From Hermodice carunculata (Eukaryota > Annelida > Polychaeta > Eunicida > Amphinomidae): a DNA stretch of 64,000 nt. Positions 35,930-48,205 of the stretch are shown here, piece by piece; the first letter of the stretch is position 1; every line of letters begins with the position of its first letter. The position numbers and the translations under genes are program-made. The notes under the pieces were generated by a model. That model did no database searches and was not told the DNA's origin. It saw only the letters and a program-made list of their open reading frames with translations. The DNA is taken from positions 81,517,832-81,581,831 of the forward strand of contig OZ026619.1 of assembly GCA_964020975.1 (NCBI GenBank), given 5' to 3'.

Positions 35930-36912
35930 GTACTGTACGGAATCCTTTGATTTTACATGGGGATGCTCCCAAGATGGAAATTTAATTTTCTTGGTCTGAT
36001 GCTTGACAAGCATTTGACATGGAATAGTCATATACAAAAAGTTGCATCAAAAATTTCACAGACAATGGGCATAATGAATAGATTAAAGAATTTTCTTCTC
36101 TCTTACATTTTACAAACTATTTATTGTTCTTTAATTCTTCCGAGATTCAACTACTGTCTTCTCGCATGGGGTCATAAATCGGAAAGACTTGTAAAGCTTC
36201 AGAAAAAGGCCAGGGGCATAATTAATCATAGTAATTATAATGCCTACATGGGTCCCATCTTCAAATCTAGAAATTTACTTAAGTTACATATTACAGGCTT
36301 TAAAATTCTAATATAAACTCTTAAATAATCGACTTCCTGTCTACTTTTCTAAATTTTTGATTATGTCAACAAACCAAGTCCATGAACATGACACGAGAAG
36401 GCAACAGTTATTAGTAATGCATACGCAACGTGTATTTGCCAAAAAATGTTGACGCCATGAAGTTATCAGTATTGTTAATGAAACCCCTCAAGCTGCTATT
36501 TAAAAAGTTCATACTCACAGTTACTTTGGTTTTTCATATCATATAAAGAAAGCAATTATTCTGAACTACTCAGGTACATGTACAATCCCAAACTGTTATA
36601 TCTGTAGTACAAATTGATTCGTTAAAGTTGGATTTTTTTTTCTTTGGAAAAGCACGTATTCTGTAAATTTTACCAAAATAATGGCATTCATGATCACGAA
36701 TATTTTTTTGATACCATATGTTTGTAGGGTGGCACACATGATAGCGGTCTGATAAAGACCTTAATGTGTGTCTCCCTGACCAAGATATAATTTTCCCTTT
36801 TTCTTTCATTAGTTATATTGAATTGACTTGAGTGTTGTAATCAACAAGTATATGGTTTTCATCTGTATGTTTTATCTGGTCGAATAAAGTTCTTCCTGAA
36901 TCCTGAATCCTG
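35930..36912 (+). pseudogene. LINE 3' end: RT thumb region plus 3' UTR (CR1/Jockey-like)
   Basis: From 35957 a 119-codon frame reads FNFLGLMLDKHLTWNSHIQK, then ISQTMGIMNRLKNFLLSYIL, LPRFNYCLLAWG and LVKLQKKARGIINHSNYNAY, followed by IFKSRNLLKL. This is the region just after the RT catalytic core in CR1/Jockey-group LINEs. After a stop at 36314 the same protein continues in pieces (RLPVYFSKF; later CTIPNCYIC). A roughly 280 bp 3' UTR ends in AATAAAGTTC and the short tandem tail CCTGAATCCTGAATCCTG at 36894-36912, typical of LINEs that end in simple repeats rather than poly-A. It is 5'-truncated: RT motifs A-C are absent. It splits the hairpin-headed repeat family. Confidence 0.75.
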
Positions 36913-37860
36913 GACTGCTACCAACTGTGCAAAGGAGATGATGATTCAATATTTTTTTCCATTTTTTTTTACCTCAGCGGACTTGCCAGTCAGCTGGTGG
37001 TTTAAGGGATCCCTCATCCACACTAGTACTGCACATTTTGGACTTTTCCAAAACTGTCAGCCAGATTCACTACAAACTTAGTAGCAATATACCTTTTGTG
37101 GGTTTCTAACAAGTTTGGTCAGATATACTTGCTCCATTTATTTTTTGGAGTATTTAATTTTGTTGTTGTTGTTTATTTCTTGGCAAAAAAAGAGAAAAAT
37201 CCTTCTTCTGTGAAACCACCAAGCCAAATGCATTGAAATTGCATAGGAACACTTCTGTGAACTACAGACCTGAATTTCTGCAGCAAGTGACACTGCAAAT
37301 TATTTATTTTTTTATGAATTTTTGTGTGTCCAGAATGTTTTCATCTCCTTCAAAACCATCATTCAGATTGTTCTGAAACCTGGGGGAAATGTAATGTATG
37401 GGAGAGTTAAACAAAGTTGTTCAGTAGGTGATGATACCCTGGGTCTGATTTTTAATTAATGTTTTTTATTAAGGCACCTGTTGATTACTGCATGCTCTCC
37501 TATTAGTTACCATGTACGTCAATGGAGATTGCAATGGAAATTCACATTTTGGACTTCTTGAAAACCGTCAACTAGGTTCATTTCAAACTTGGTGGGGATG
37601 TACATTTTATAGGTCTCTTATTATGTTCAAATGGTGACGCTCCACTGATTTTTGGATATTCTTAATGAATTTTTTGTTCATTTTTGGGGCAAATCTTTCC
37701 AATATTTTTCATGGCACTTTCAACCCCATTTGCTTTGAAGTTTCACAGGAATACGTCTGGGGACCCCTCAGACCTTAATTTGTTGAAAAATTGGTACTGT
37801 AGCCTCTATGTAACACTGAATTCATTGTAAGACAAGGTGAAATCAGTGGAAAATTTATAA
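36913..37860 (+). repeat. Hairpin-headed interspersed repeat, second block
   Basis: Continues the 34960-35850 block: CAGCGGACTTGCCAGTCAGC near 36976, then units containing TTGGACTT(C/T)T(T/C)GAAAACCGTCA and TTCAAACTTGGTGGGGATG at about 37040 and 37550. Diverged and non-coding. Confidence 0.55.
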
Positions 37861-39562
37861 CCTTGGTGGGATAATGTTAGATGAATGCCACATTGATTTT
37901 TCATATTGTTTCTAATGCAGTGTTTTTGAACCACACTTGAAACTGAATCCGTTGTCCACAACACTTGCTCGTATTTCGCTAATTATGTCAACTGCATGCA
38001 TTGTCAGCAGAATTTCTGGATGCAGAAAACTTGGAAACAATGAGAATTTTAAATTTAGTCATTTGGTAATTTTGCTGGCTTGAAATGTTGCATTATTGTC
38101 ATTTGAAAATTGGCAGGTTTAAATGTGGGTATGCAGTCTTAACATATTAAAAGTGCATTGTCTGTAGGCTGTACAATTGTTTGTGTTTGTCAAAAATTAC
38201 ATTTTGAGCAGTTTTGAAATTCATGCAGATTTAAGGAACGAAATGAGGTACTGACAAGTTAAATATTGCCAAATATAATGTTGGATTAAAAACCAAGGTA
38301 TATATGGAAACGTGCCATTCAGTAGCATTGGGGACGTAGGGTAGGGGTAATTACACATGATAAAAAGGGGTAGCAGTTAACTGTTCGAAATATATCCTGT
38401 ACAACTTACAGTTTACATACTTCCTGAACTAACCCTGCACTTGTCAGTTTTCTCCATTTGCGAATATCACTACTAACTTTTTAAAACCAGGTAACTGCAT
38501 TTATAATACATTATACTACAGGCTTTGCAACTCTTTTGACCATAACTTGTGTGTTGTCCTTATCTGCTGATGCTTTAACAATTAAGGAATTATTATACCC
38601 TCACAAATAAAGTTTAGGCCCCTTGCAAATGTAGTTGTGGTGGTTGTGGTGGTGTGTGTGGGTGGGTGGGTGGGTGGGGGATGTACTGTTTACAGCTTCT
38701 CTGACTGTCACTAGCAGAATCCTTGAGAGCAGAATATCTTGTGATGCACAGGCCACATCAAAACTAAGATTTACCTCAACTGTACCATAATAGTATTCCT
38801 TGACCTGATCACTTTTTTGGGAATTTTTTTGGAATTTGATCCCATTTTCGAGGTCACACAACTAATGTGTGTGCAAAGCAGGGTGTAGCCAGCCTACATG
38901 TATGTCCAGCGACTTTTAGTTTAGCAGTTATTTTTTAAAATGAACCCACGGTGGAGCCACAAAAGCACTTATGATGTCTACCTGCAGAAGAATTCTAAAT
39001 AAGGTCAATTGGCTTTATATAAAAATATGTAAAATAATACTTCTATTTTGAAATGTGAGCATCCTTCAATGTGAGAGGTGCGTATCGTATTGTCCATACA
39101 GAGGAGGACTGAAATCTCTGGGCTGGAAATGTACTTTCTTATAACTAGCTTTTTAAAAGTGGGGTTCGTTCTAAATTCGTATAACAATAAACATATGGGT
39201 CATGAGGAGGAAGCCAAAGGTCATAATTTCTCAGCGTTTAAATGACTTGTACCCCTACTAGGCACCCAAGTCAAGTTGTAGAAATTTATGTTCTCTTTAA
39301 ATCGGCGCAACTAAGTGCAGAAAAAACATAAGCTATGTCTGACAGTGGGGGTTTGTCACCAGTGATGAGAGGAATTTTTAATACAGCATGCCATTAGAAT
39401 TGCAACTTGCCGTATCGACAATTGCAATTTCAGTTTCAAGCAGACAGAAAACTTAACCTCAGGGCAACTGTATTGTACAAAACAGTCAACCCCCCCCCCC
39501 CCCCATTACAATATAATGGGGGAGGGTGCTTGATTTTTTTGTTGTACAGTATATCTGTCACC
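37861..39562. other. Unassigned stretch
   Basis: A (GGGT)n patch lies at 38655-38680 and a C run at 39489-39504. No gene or element recognised. Confidence 0.4.
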
Positions 39563-39740
39563 TTAACTCATTCCATACCAGTCCCTGATTTTTCCGTATA
39601 TTTAGTAGATTTAAGAAGACAATTGCATATTTAAATTCTTCATGAAAAGAGCTTTGGTTCAAGTACGAACACGCCTATAGTCTTAAGTTAGTGCCAGAAC
39701 CACTAACCAAGGCCTGTCATCACAGTATGGAATGAGTTAA
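39563..39740. mobile_element. TTAA-flanked MITE, family B, hairpin deleted
   Basis: A clean copy with TTAA at both ends (39563-39566 and 39737-39740) and inverted ends CTCATTCCATACC / GTATGGAATGAG. It matches 30503-30753 but lacks most of the long hairpin, keeping only one arm (GTGCCAGAACCACTAACC). Confidence 0.8.
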
Positions 39741-41520
39741 ACTTGCCCAAGAGTATACTTGTGGTTGTTTCATGTGGCATGGCAGCTGCAAATATCTACT
39801 CCAGAATGAACATATCAGTGGTACCTGCTATATTGTAGAGAAAGGACAGGTATCGGTAGATTCTTGATTTCAAATCTATGAGGCGACTTTCAGCCAAGTT
39901 GATTTGAAAATTAAGAATCTACTGATTCTCTAACTTAACATGAGAAGTGTTGGCCAATAGGAAAGATCAGAATTAGCTCCAAGGTGGGTATCGCCCCAAT
40001 ACACAACTGAATACACAAGCATTTGGAGGGCTAGAGCTGTGTATTCTCATTAGTTTGTATGTTACAGCAACCTTAAATAAACTAATCACTTTAATTTGTA
40101 GCTGGGGTTATATGATTTTTGTGCGGTATTTAGTTATGCATCAAGATTTACTGTCTGAAATTTGGTGTTTCTATGTGCAATAGTTTTCAAGTTATTAAGT
40201 TGCAAATTACAATGTAAAGCAATGGGAATACACAACCCTAGCCCTCCACTGACTGCAGTGCCCTCTTTTAGGCCGTTCTTGAACCTTCTGTTCTTGCCCT
40301 TGCCTATTTAAGGCCTACGAAACTTTATGAATGACCACATCAGAACAAAAACTGTATTATACAAAGGGATCTAAGCAATAGATTCATAAGAAGTAATCTA
40401 CAATGAAAAGGGTAGATTACATAAGTATCATATGTTAATTTAAACTATCTCTACTGCCAGTAAAAAAGTGGTTTGACACTGCAGCTGGTTTCAAAATGCA
40501 GGTAAATTAACAAACAAAAATGTAATGAAGTGTCTTCTCAGAATTATCTCAAAAGATGTGATTTCACAGGGGAAGTTGTCTCTTCAGAAACTACCGTTGT
40601 GGCAACTGCATGGGACTAAAGGATTGAAAGAATGTTAAAATACTGCTGTAGTATCTGGATGACAATATCCCCAAGCTGTGGGGGAATAATTGGATGGTGT
40701 CAAGACACATTTTGTGGTAACAAAAGCTTCTGGACATTGACACCAGGTGGCTTAGTACCATTCTGGCATGTATAGTGACTCTAGAGACAGGCAGCCCCCA
40801 GAAACGTCTGTCTAAGTGTCAATATGACATGGGTATTATCAAGTGTGACAGTAGCTATTCGATGTCATATGCCACTGCCTTGTATTGCAGTATGTTGCTC
40901 ATTGCAATTTTCTATTCTTGGTGTAGATGCAGCAACACTGCCATGGGTGGTGCACACACAGTTTTGGTTCTTCCTTAAAGATATTTTTTCTCTGCAATCT
41001 AAATATAAAACGTCCATGTGATTTTCTTTGGTGTGGGTGTGGGTCTTTAGTATACTTTTGTCAAATGATCAGTCTGTAACTCGTTATAATTTTTTAATTG
41101 TATCTTTGTGCTTACGCTGAATGTGACAGCTACAAAGAGGGTGATGTTCATGTACATCATGTTGGCGATGTAGTTATACATCATACAGCTCCTAAATGGT
41201 TATTGGCAAAATATGTTCTAAGTGAAATTATCATGAAACCATAGGAGTTGGATATATACAACTGCTGCATGGCAAATTGGCAGATGTGGCTAAAGTTATA
41301 CAACCGTCATGTGAGTGGTCGGCTCTGGGATACTAAGGCCAGGAAATGAAAGGTGAAGAGCCATGTTAACAGGCTTAGTATGTCCTTATTACAAGTGCTG
41401 ATAAATGTAAAATCAGCCCCCTGTAGGGCTCAATTTTTCGCTAAGAAAGCGAAAAGTTGATGTGCTGCAAAAGATGCTCCCTGTGTCTACTGTGCTATCC
41501 CAAGGATCTTTATGGAGCAC

Positions 41521-41574
<54 letters not shown>

Positions 41575-42150
41575 TGTGACCTTTAAAAGCTTGGGAGATA
41601 ATGTTGATATGGTGTACATGCAGTCTTCAAAGCCATCCATAGAACTGTTTTCACATTAGAGTGCTCACCTTTCTAGGGAGGGTCATTATAATCCAAACGG
41701 TAAACTACTATATATTAGCAGCTGGTCTTTTTGATGAGAGGGCTAACTTTCTTAGCTTGGACAACCTTATTAATTCTGTTAATCAAGTTTTCCCCCCAAA
41801 ATTAACCAAAAGCGGCTGGATATCAGCTGTTATTTTCATCAAAGCTTCTACTTCAGTTTCATTTTCATATATGTTCCTGAACGCTATGGAAGTGAAGTCT
41901 ACATGACATGATGCAAACGCTCAGTCAAGAAACCCCCTGGACAGAGAAAGAAGTTGTATAGCTCTTTTATCTATTACGTTAATTTCTGCTGTGTTAATTA
42001 AACATCAGACACTGGAGTGGTCTCCCGTGGTATGAAAGGGCTGTTACTTTACTGATAGAATGTCTCATGTTAATACAACTGACTCACACAGGCTACCAGT
42101 GCCCTACTTTTGTCGCTGTGGATGTCATGTTCACAGCTGGAGATGTATAG
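39741..42150. other. Unassigned stretch; TA microsatellite at 41528-41571
   Basis: A TA repeat lies at 41528-41571. A small stem TTTTTCGCT / AGCGAAAAG lies at 41432-41457. No gene recognised; the frames at 41462-41906 have no motif. Confidence 0.4.
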
Positions 42151-42154
42151 TGGA

Positions 42155-42270
42155 TAACCTTGACCTACTCTCTGAAGGTCACAGAGGATTGCATTTCCGT
42201 AAATGAATTTTTGTAATGGTCACCAGATCACATGTCAGCAGAGCATTAGGCCCCCTGGGCCTCTTGTTAT
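42155..42270 (+). repeat. Solo 3' end of the 31-32.7 kb repeat family
   Basis: CCTTGACCTACTCTCTGAAG, then TCACATGTCAGCAGAGCATT and GGGCCTCTTGTT match the end of the array at 32570-32690, showing a dispersed family with a defined right edge. Confidence 0.6.
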
Positions 42271-42751
42271 TAGCCTACATATTGGATGGTGTCCATGACA
42301 ATGACTTTAATTGTCGTTATGGGAGTCTCCTTGTCCATTTCAAATTTAGGGAAACTGTGTTACGGTTTTCATGTACACAAATTTAAAAGCATGTTCAGCT
42401 ACATCCAAAAATTGCTGTTGGGAGCCATCCAGAGGTCATGACCTTAATTATCTACTGTTACTGAACTTTGCATTTTGGTGACCATGTTCACCAAACCATG
42501 AAGTGTGAGCAAACGTGCTGCAGGGAATCAGTGAGTTTATGCTCAGTCCTTTCCTATGGGAATTGATCTGCCTTAGCTGAAATAGCACCAAAGGTACAGA
42601 ATACAATGTACACCTCCAAAAGTTACCTTTTTTATATTAAAGTGCACACTTGAATATCAGTTTTGATTAATGAGACAGAACCTGGCACTGATAGAATTTT
42701 GACGGACCACCATAGAGTGCCATTGATGCTGTCACTTTACAAATACGTTAG

Positions 42752-42964
42752 TACTGTAAATTGCTTTAATTTGGCTGTATTCTTATTTTCACTTGTTTCG
42801 CTGATGGCACAAAACTGTGACAATAAAAACACAGTGAAATAGTATTTTAACATTGTTTGAATGGGAATTATGTCCAAAACAGTGAAATTAAAAACTGCAG
42901 TGAAATGTCAAAAATACAAAAAACGTGAAATTTTTACAGGGGAAAATAAAGAAATTTACAGTAT
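42752..42964. mobile_element. Inverted-end MITE (TACTGTAAATT type)
   Basis: 213 bp. The left end TACTGTAAATTGCTTTAATT mirrors the right end AATAAAGAAATTTACAGTA. The body has repeated GTGAAAT motifs. The 309 bp duplicated unit at 26166 contains related sequence. The flanks may carry a TA target duplication. Confidence 0.65.
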
Positions 42965-43185
42965 AAGCAAGAATGTGGGTTCCTGAAAAAGTTTTGTAGC
43001 GAGCCCCAGGTATTGAAATGTGTACAATTTAAAGCAAAATTTCTTTGTTTTGAGGGGTAAGACAAACTGAAAACTCCATAGTTGTTAAATTTTTCAGTTT
43101 GTTTGGTTGTTTTTTTTTTTTTTTTTTTTTTGTAGGAAGATTTAATTTCTGCTTGAAAGGTGAGAAAAACAAAACACTACAATTT

Positions 43186-43460
43186 GAACCCTTTCCTCTT
43201 GAATTATATCTGAGTTTAAGACTTGAGTTGACAGCCGTCCATGGTGTAGTCTAGTGCTACGTGTATGTGCCAAATCCATACCAAGAATTTAAATATATGC
43301 AAGCTGTTGACCTGGGGCATATTATCTTGATGGGATTCAGGCACAGTTCTTGTCCACATTGTTTTTTATTACCCATCAGGGCAAGTCAGAAATGTTGAAG
43401 GAGATGACATTTGACCACCAGCATTTTTTTTTTTTTTTGCCGGTTTAAGGGGGTAAGAAT
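43186..43460. mobile_element. TTAA-type palindromic MITE, family A (diverged)
   Basis: GAACCCTTTCCTCTTGAATT at the left and CCGGTTTAAGGGGGTAAGAA at the right, with GACATTTGACCACCAGC and a decayed central hairpin. A T run was gained at 43426-43438. Confidence 0.6.
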
Positions 43461-45038
43461 TGAGTAAAAGATAGTTACAGTATCCAGGGGGGATCTGCGT
43501 ATGTGCAGGTACGATGTGCCTTGGTCGTACAGACAGTCATATACTATTATATAGCTAATACTAAACAGTGTCCTATTTCCCCCCAAACTGAGTGTTTGAT
43601 CTGATGCTTGGCAGGTGCAAATCAGTTCTCACCTGTTACTTGTACTCTCCGTGCATTGTCCGCTGGGTAATTAAGTGCTGACAGTGGTAAGTGGTCTGGA
43701 TATTTTGACATGTCTGATGATTGACACTTTCATGCACAATACCAAATGTGCAGCCACATTTGGTAATTATTGCATGTCATGAATGCCAATGTCTTGATGG
43801 ACAACTGATTAAATATGGATTTGGATCATATGTAGATGTACACGCATCTTGTTTCTTAATAAGTTACTGCACAAGAAGCCAGGGTTTGTGGTTTTGGTTC
43901 ACTGTGTTAGACTGTGGCTATCCCCCCCCTTCTTTTTTTAATTTAAAAAAAAAGGACTGAAACAAGAGGACAGTATGAAGAGCTTGATGCTTGCAACTCA
44001 AAAGTCCCACCCTTGTGCAGGGTTACCCAAATGTGGTTGCCTGCAATTTAAAAGCCATTGGCTAAGCAGTTTTGTGTGTGTGTGCCTACTACATAGTTTT
44101 GGATGAGACTATGTATACATACATGTGCAAAGGTATACTACACAGGTTCCAAGTTATTTTCTCCCGATTCAGGAGATGCTCCTGATTTATCAGAAGGAAT
44201 TCAGGAGATTGCGCGCACGATGCATGATCTCCTCACACCGTGACACATTTTTGTAAATATACAGTTAAAATGGTGCATTCTGGTGGTTTAAGATTCCAAA
44301 GATCAGAAGAAAAGGAGCAGGAAAATGCATTTAAAATGCGGTTAACAACAGTCAGCTAGCAGTAAATGCACAAAAACATTGTCACAGCACAAACAAGTTT
44401 TGCAACTTTTTTGTTAATGAAAAAAAAAAAAGATAATTTGGGAGTTTTTTTTTTTTTTTTCAAGATTCCAGAGATCGGGAGACTTTAAAGAAGTGAGTTA
44501 AATTTTGGGAGAGCTCTCGAAAATTCAGGAGTTTTGGTGCGTCTGATACTAGTATGCCTAAAGTAATCATGCTTACATATACTCTTAATTTAGTAATTAT
44601 TATGTAACTTCAAAAATCCATTAAAACCAGCAAATGACAGTCCTGCCACCTAGCCAACAACTTTGGTGGATATTGAACCCAGGTGCATTTCTTCCAAGTT
44701 TGAATATGGTCCATTGTGTACATTGCTTAGGAGAAGTTGAAAATCACAAAAGCATGCAAAAATTCATAAAAAAACATAGAAAAGGACAAATTGTTCAAAT
44801 TTCAATTGTGTGGATGCCCTGAAGTGACCCCATGTAATTTCAAAGCAATTCTCCAAGCAGCTTTGTAGCAGATTTGTAAAGATTTTCTGCAGAAATTCGA
44901 GAAGAAAGTCTTAAAAATAGAAAACCATAAACTATGATGGTACTTGATCCCACACAAAGTGCATCCCCGCCAACAAGACCAAGTTCAAAGTGGACCTGGC
45001 CTAGTAAGCATTCTGACATGTGCTCTTATTGATCATTA
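43461..45038. other. Unassigned stretch; possible repeat at 44160-44535
   Basis: Near 44160-44535 the words CTCCCGATTCAGGAGA and GAGATCGGGAGACTTT face each other, and CAGGAG recurs. It could be a decayed inverted-end or tandem element. No gene recognised. Confidence 0.35.
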
Positions 45039-45218
45039 CAGTGAAACCTGTCTTGAAAGACCACCCCCAGGGCTGACCAAATTGTGGTCTTTCAAGACAG
45101 GTGGTCTCTCATAGGAGGTACAAATAACAAGAAAAGTACTAAGCAAAGTATGTTGAAAAATGGTCTTCCAAGACAGATGGTCTCTCATTGGAGTGGTCTC
45201 TCAAGACAGGGACCACTG
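45039..45218. mobile_element. Pogo/Tigger-like MITE
   Basis: TA|CAGTGAAACCTGTCTTG at the left and GACAGGGACCACTG|TA at the right. Inside are several GAAAGACCACC / GGTGGTCTCTC motifs in both orientations. TA duplicated on both sides. Confidence 0.75.
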
Positions 45219-45901
45219 TATATAATTTCAAAAAAAAAAAAAAAATGTTAAAAAATCAGCAAATGACAGTACTCTCACACAGTGAACAGCATTTGTAGAT
45301 AAGGGTCCAGCTACGATTGACCGCATATTTGAAGAGAATCCAATGTGAGCTTTGACAGGAATTTAGTTCTGTCACGGAGGTTTATTTTATTTCTTCATTC
45401 TTTACCCAGGGCTACCGGCTCAGTGCAAATAGAATTGGTCTCCTGTCACGCCCTGGATGGTGCAGTGGTAGATACATGATACATGAGCATGTGATACTAT
45501 GAAATATACACGAGAATAAACATAAAATATTATAATGGACAGTGAATTACTTAAACAGTAGATAAATTAAAAATGTATGCAAATGCATTCAAAGTAAATT
45601 ATTACTTCAACATTGTTGAAAACTATGCCTGTAGCTAGACTAAAACCTGAGTGTGTAAAAAAAAAATAGAAAAGAATATGTGTTTGATTGTTTTTTTTTT
45701 TTTTTTTCGTTTAGCAGTAATATTCATGTACTTGCAGATTCAACAAATCCAAAGGGTTGTCATTTTCTGAAATTGTAAATTTAATTTTGGTTGTCAGAAA
45801 GGTTTGTTTCACTAAAACAGTCAAAAAGAGTGTGCCACCTGCAGCTGATTATGAGTACTAATAGTTCACAACCTTCCTGGTAAAAGTTTTTGTTTCTCTT
45901 G
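45219..45901. other. Unassigned stretch with A and T runs
   Basis: An A run lies at 45230-45244 and a T run at 45690-45706. No gene recognised. Confidence 0.45.
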
Positions 45902-46130
45902 TTAACCCTTTCTCCCTTGAATTAGGACTTAGTCAAGAGCTTTCCTGGGCAGGGATGATTTCAACCCGTGCCAAGGAAAGCTGTTGACCTGAGGCATTTT
46001 ATCTCGCCTGGTCTCACCTACAATTCTCATTCAAATTTGTGTTTTTCATTTCTGTTGAATTTAATCAAAAACATTGAAACAAACCACAATTGACCACCAG
46101 CTGGTTTTGGCTGGTTTGAGGGGAAAGTAA
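45902..46130. mobile_element. TTAA-flanked palindromic MITE, family A
   Basis: TTAA|CCCTTTCTCCCTTGAA at the left (45902) and TTTGAGGGGAAAG with TAAA at the right. One arm of the central hairpin is shortened. ATTGACCACCAGCTGG marks the family. Confidence 0.7.
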
Positions 46131-46507
46131 AAGTGGACCCTGCCACCATGTTGCTCGCACCTCAACTGAGGTCTCACCGCTCCCCAAACAGGTGTTTTTA
46201 ACAGTAGCTGGCACTTGGGGAAGAGTTGCTGACAGCACTGTGTGGTAACACAGCACACACATACATGTTGCTATTATGGCATCACGGGTAACTTAAACTT
46301 GGCCGGCTCCTCACAAATCCGGCCCCACTGATTGGCTGAAGGTTGTATATGAGAAGTGGTGTCACATGCCATTTTGCCTACCTGGAACATCTGCTATTGT
46401 TATGGACATCGGTCGTCATGTGTCAGCCTCAGGTGTTTCTCTGCACCGTGCCACTACGCGCAACACCCAGCCACAATGTGCTACTGTCTGCAGGCAGGCA
46501 GGGCGAG

Positions 46508-46915
46508 TTGTCAGTAACAACAACTCTATAGGGCAAGAAATTGTCAGCATCAAGTTTATAGGGGAAGAAATTGTCAGCATCATCAAGTTTATAGGGCAAC
46601 AAATTGTCAGCATCATCAAGTTTATAGGACAAGAAATTGTCAGCATCATCAAGTTTATAGGGCAAGAAATTGTCAGCATCAAGTTTATAGGACAAGAAAT
46701 TGTCAGCATCAACATCTTTATGGGGCAAGAAATTATCAGCATCAACAACTTTCTAAGGCAAGAAATTGATAGAATCAATAACTTTATAGGGCAAGAAATT
46801 GTTAGAATCAGTAACTTTATAGGGCAAGAAGTCAGTATCAACAACTTTATAGGGTAAGAAGTTGTCAGCACTGATCAACAACTGTATAGGGCTAGAAGTT
46901 GTCAGCATAAACAAC
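46508..46915 (+). repeat. Codon-periodic minisatellite (30/33 bp units)
   Basis: About 12 units of TATAGGGCAAGAAATTGTC + AGCATCAAGTT type, 30 or 33 bases long, so always a multiple of three. As a result a plus frame (46366-46857; GQEIVSIKFI-type repeats) and a minus frame (46416-46871) both stay open. Nothing indicates translation: there is no domain and no clear start context, and the frame lies in repeat-rich DNA. Divergence rises toward the right end. Confidence 0.85.
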
Positions 46916-46929
46916 TGCTCCTGTAATAG

Positions 46930-47128
46930 GTCTGGCATTTTTAGCGCACTGCCTGAACCAGGATAGCTGTTGAGCTGAGGTATTCTATGTCAATGGGTCT
47001 CGATCTTCTGTAGTCTTTAGTCAATTCTTTTTTCAGTTTATCATGTTATTAGGTAAAAAAAACAAACCCTGAAACAGATGTCATTTGACCAACAGGTAGT
47101 TTTAGCCTGCTAAAGGGGAAAGGATCGA
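46930..47128. mobile_element. Partial TTAA-type MITE, family A
   Basis: The right half only is clear: GATGTCATTTGACCAACAGG then CTGCTAAAGGGGAAAGGAT. The left half, including the hairpin, is decayed (AGGATAGCTGTTGAGC remains). Confidence 0.45.
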
Positions 47129-47134
47129 GATGAT

Positions 47135-47210
47135 TTACCATAGGAAAGATAGCAAAGTTCGGGATCCTTTCGCAGAAAGATAGCAAAGTTTGGGATCCTT
47201 CCGCAGAAAT
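47135..47210 (+). repeat. 33 bp tandem duplication
   Basis: GAAAGATAGCAAAGTT then GGGATCCTT occurs twice at a 33 bp spacing. Confidence 0.8.
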
Positions 47211-47711
47211 ACATGTAGCATTTATGATGCACACACATCTGTATTACTTCCTCAAAGCAGAATTAGTATTTACCTGACAGAGTGACTTCCAAGGATCAAT
47301 TTTAGTGTGACATCTGAAATACCTGCGTAACCTTGGTATTATAGTGGCGCCCTCTTTTGACAGGCCTTTCTGACAGGCAGACTGCCTGGCTTTGTGTGCT
47401 GTAACTATGGTGCTGGAAAACCAGTTGTTTATCACAAATTTAACTCCCAGATGAAAAGTATTCAAATTAAACCACCAAGGTATACATTTTTAAATAATTT
47501 GATCCTTAGGTTCTGAATGTGTCTAAATGGTGAAATTGGGATATTGCTGTGTAAACAGCCAGATATTTGCTAGGACATTTACGTGTAATGGTAAATGTAG
47601 ACAGAAGTGTGAAAAAAATGCTTTACTACATCAATTGGTTACTGTGAAACAGCAATAGGAAGGTATCTGTGGGGTTTATTTTGATGTTGATCATTTTGAC
47701 CTGGAGTGAAT

Positions 47712-47951
47712 TTAACCCTTTCCCCCTTAAACCGGCCAAAACCAGCTGGTGGTCAAATGCTGTCTGCTTCAGTGTTTTCAACTAATTTCAACAGTTATGA
47801 AAAACAATTTGATTGAGAAATGTACATGAGACTTATCAAGATCACATAGCCCAGGTCAACAGCTTTCCTTGGCATGGGTTGGGCACTTAGTGCTTAACCC
47901 ATGCCAAGGAAAGCTGTTGACTCAGTCTTAATTCATGGGGGAAAGGGTTAA
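47712..47951. mobile_element. TTAA-flanked palindromic MITE, family A (best copy)
   Basis: 240 bp with TTAA at both edges (47712-47715 and 47948-47951) and inverted ends CCCTTTCCCCC / GGGGGAAAGGG. Diagnostic body: AAACCGGCCAAAACCAGC, then TGGTGGTCAAATGCTGTC. The hairpin pairs 47855-47880 with 47896-47921, 26 bp, perfect by eye, around a 15-base loop. TTAA plus CCC-starting ends is the piggyBac pattern; there is no coding capacity. Confidence 0.85.
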
Positions 47952-48102
47952 AAGGTTAAACTTGTTTATTGGCTTATATATTTGTAATGGAGAATCCTGG
48001 ACCCATGGTTACTATTATTAATAGTACTAAACACTAATAAGTAATAAAATTACCTGTGGAATCTCTTTTGAGCTTGAGTGATCTTTAAAGGTCAAACCTA
48101 CT

Positions 48103-48205
48103 TATTAGCTTACATCTTGGCAGTAACAGATTCTGTCACGTTTTTTTTTTGTTTTTTTTTATTAGCTTACATCTTGGCAGTAACAGATTCTGTCACGTTT
48201 TTTTT
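48103..48205 (+). repeat. 58 bp tandem duplication with T runs
   Basis: ATTAGCTTACATCTTGGCAG then TAACAGATTCTGTCACG followed by a T run appears twice, 58 bases apart. Confidence 0.85.

Noticed and set aside
46366-46871. Repeat protein gene
   Set aside because: The frame is open because unit lengths are multiples of three; it has no start context, no domain, and both strands are equally open.
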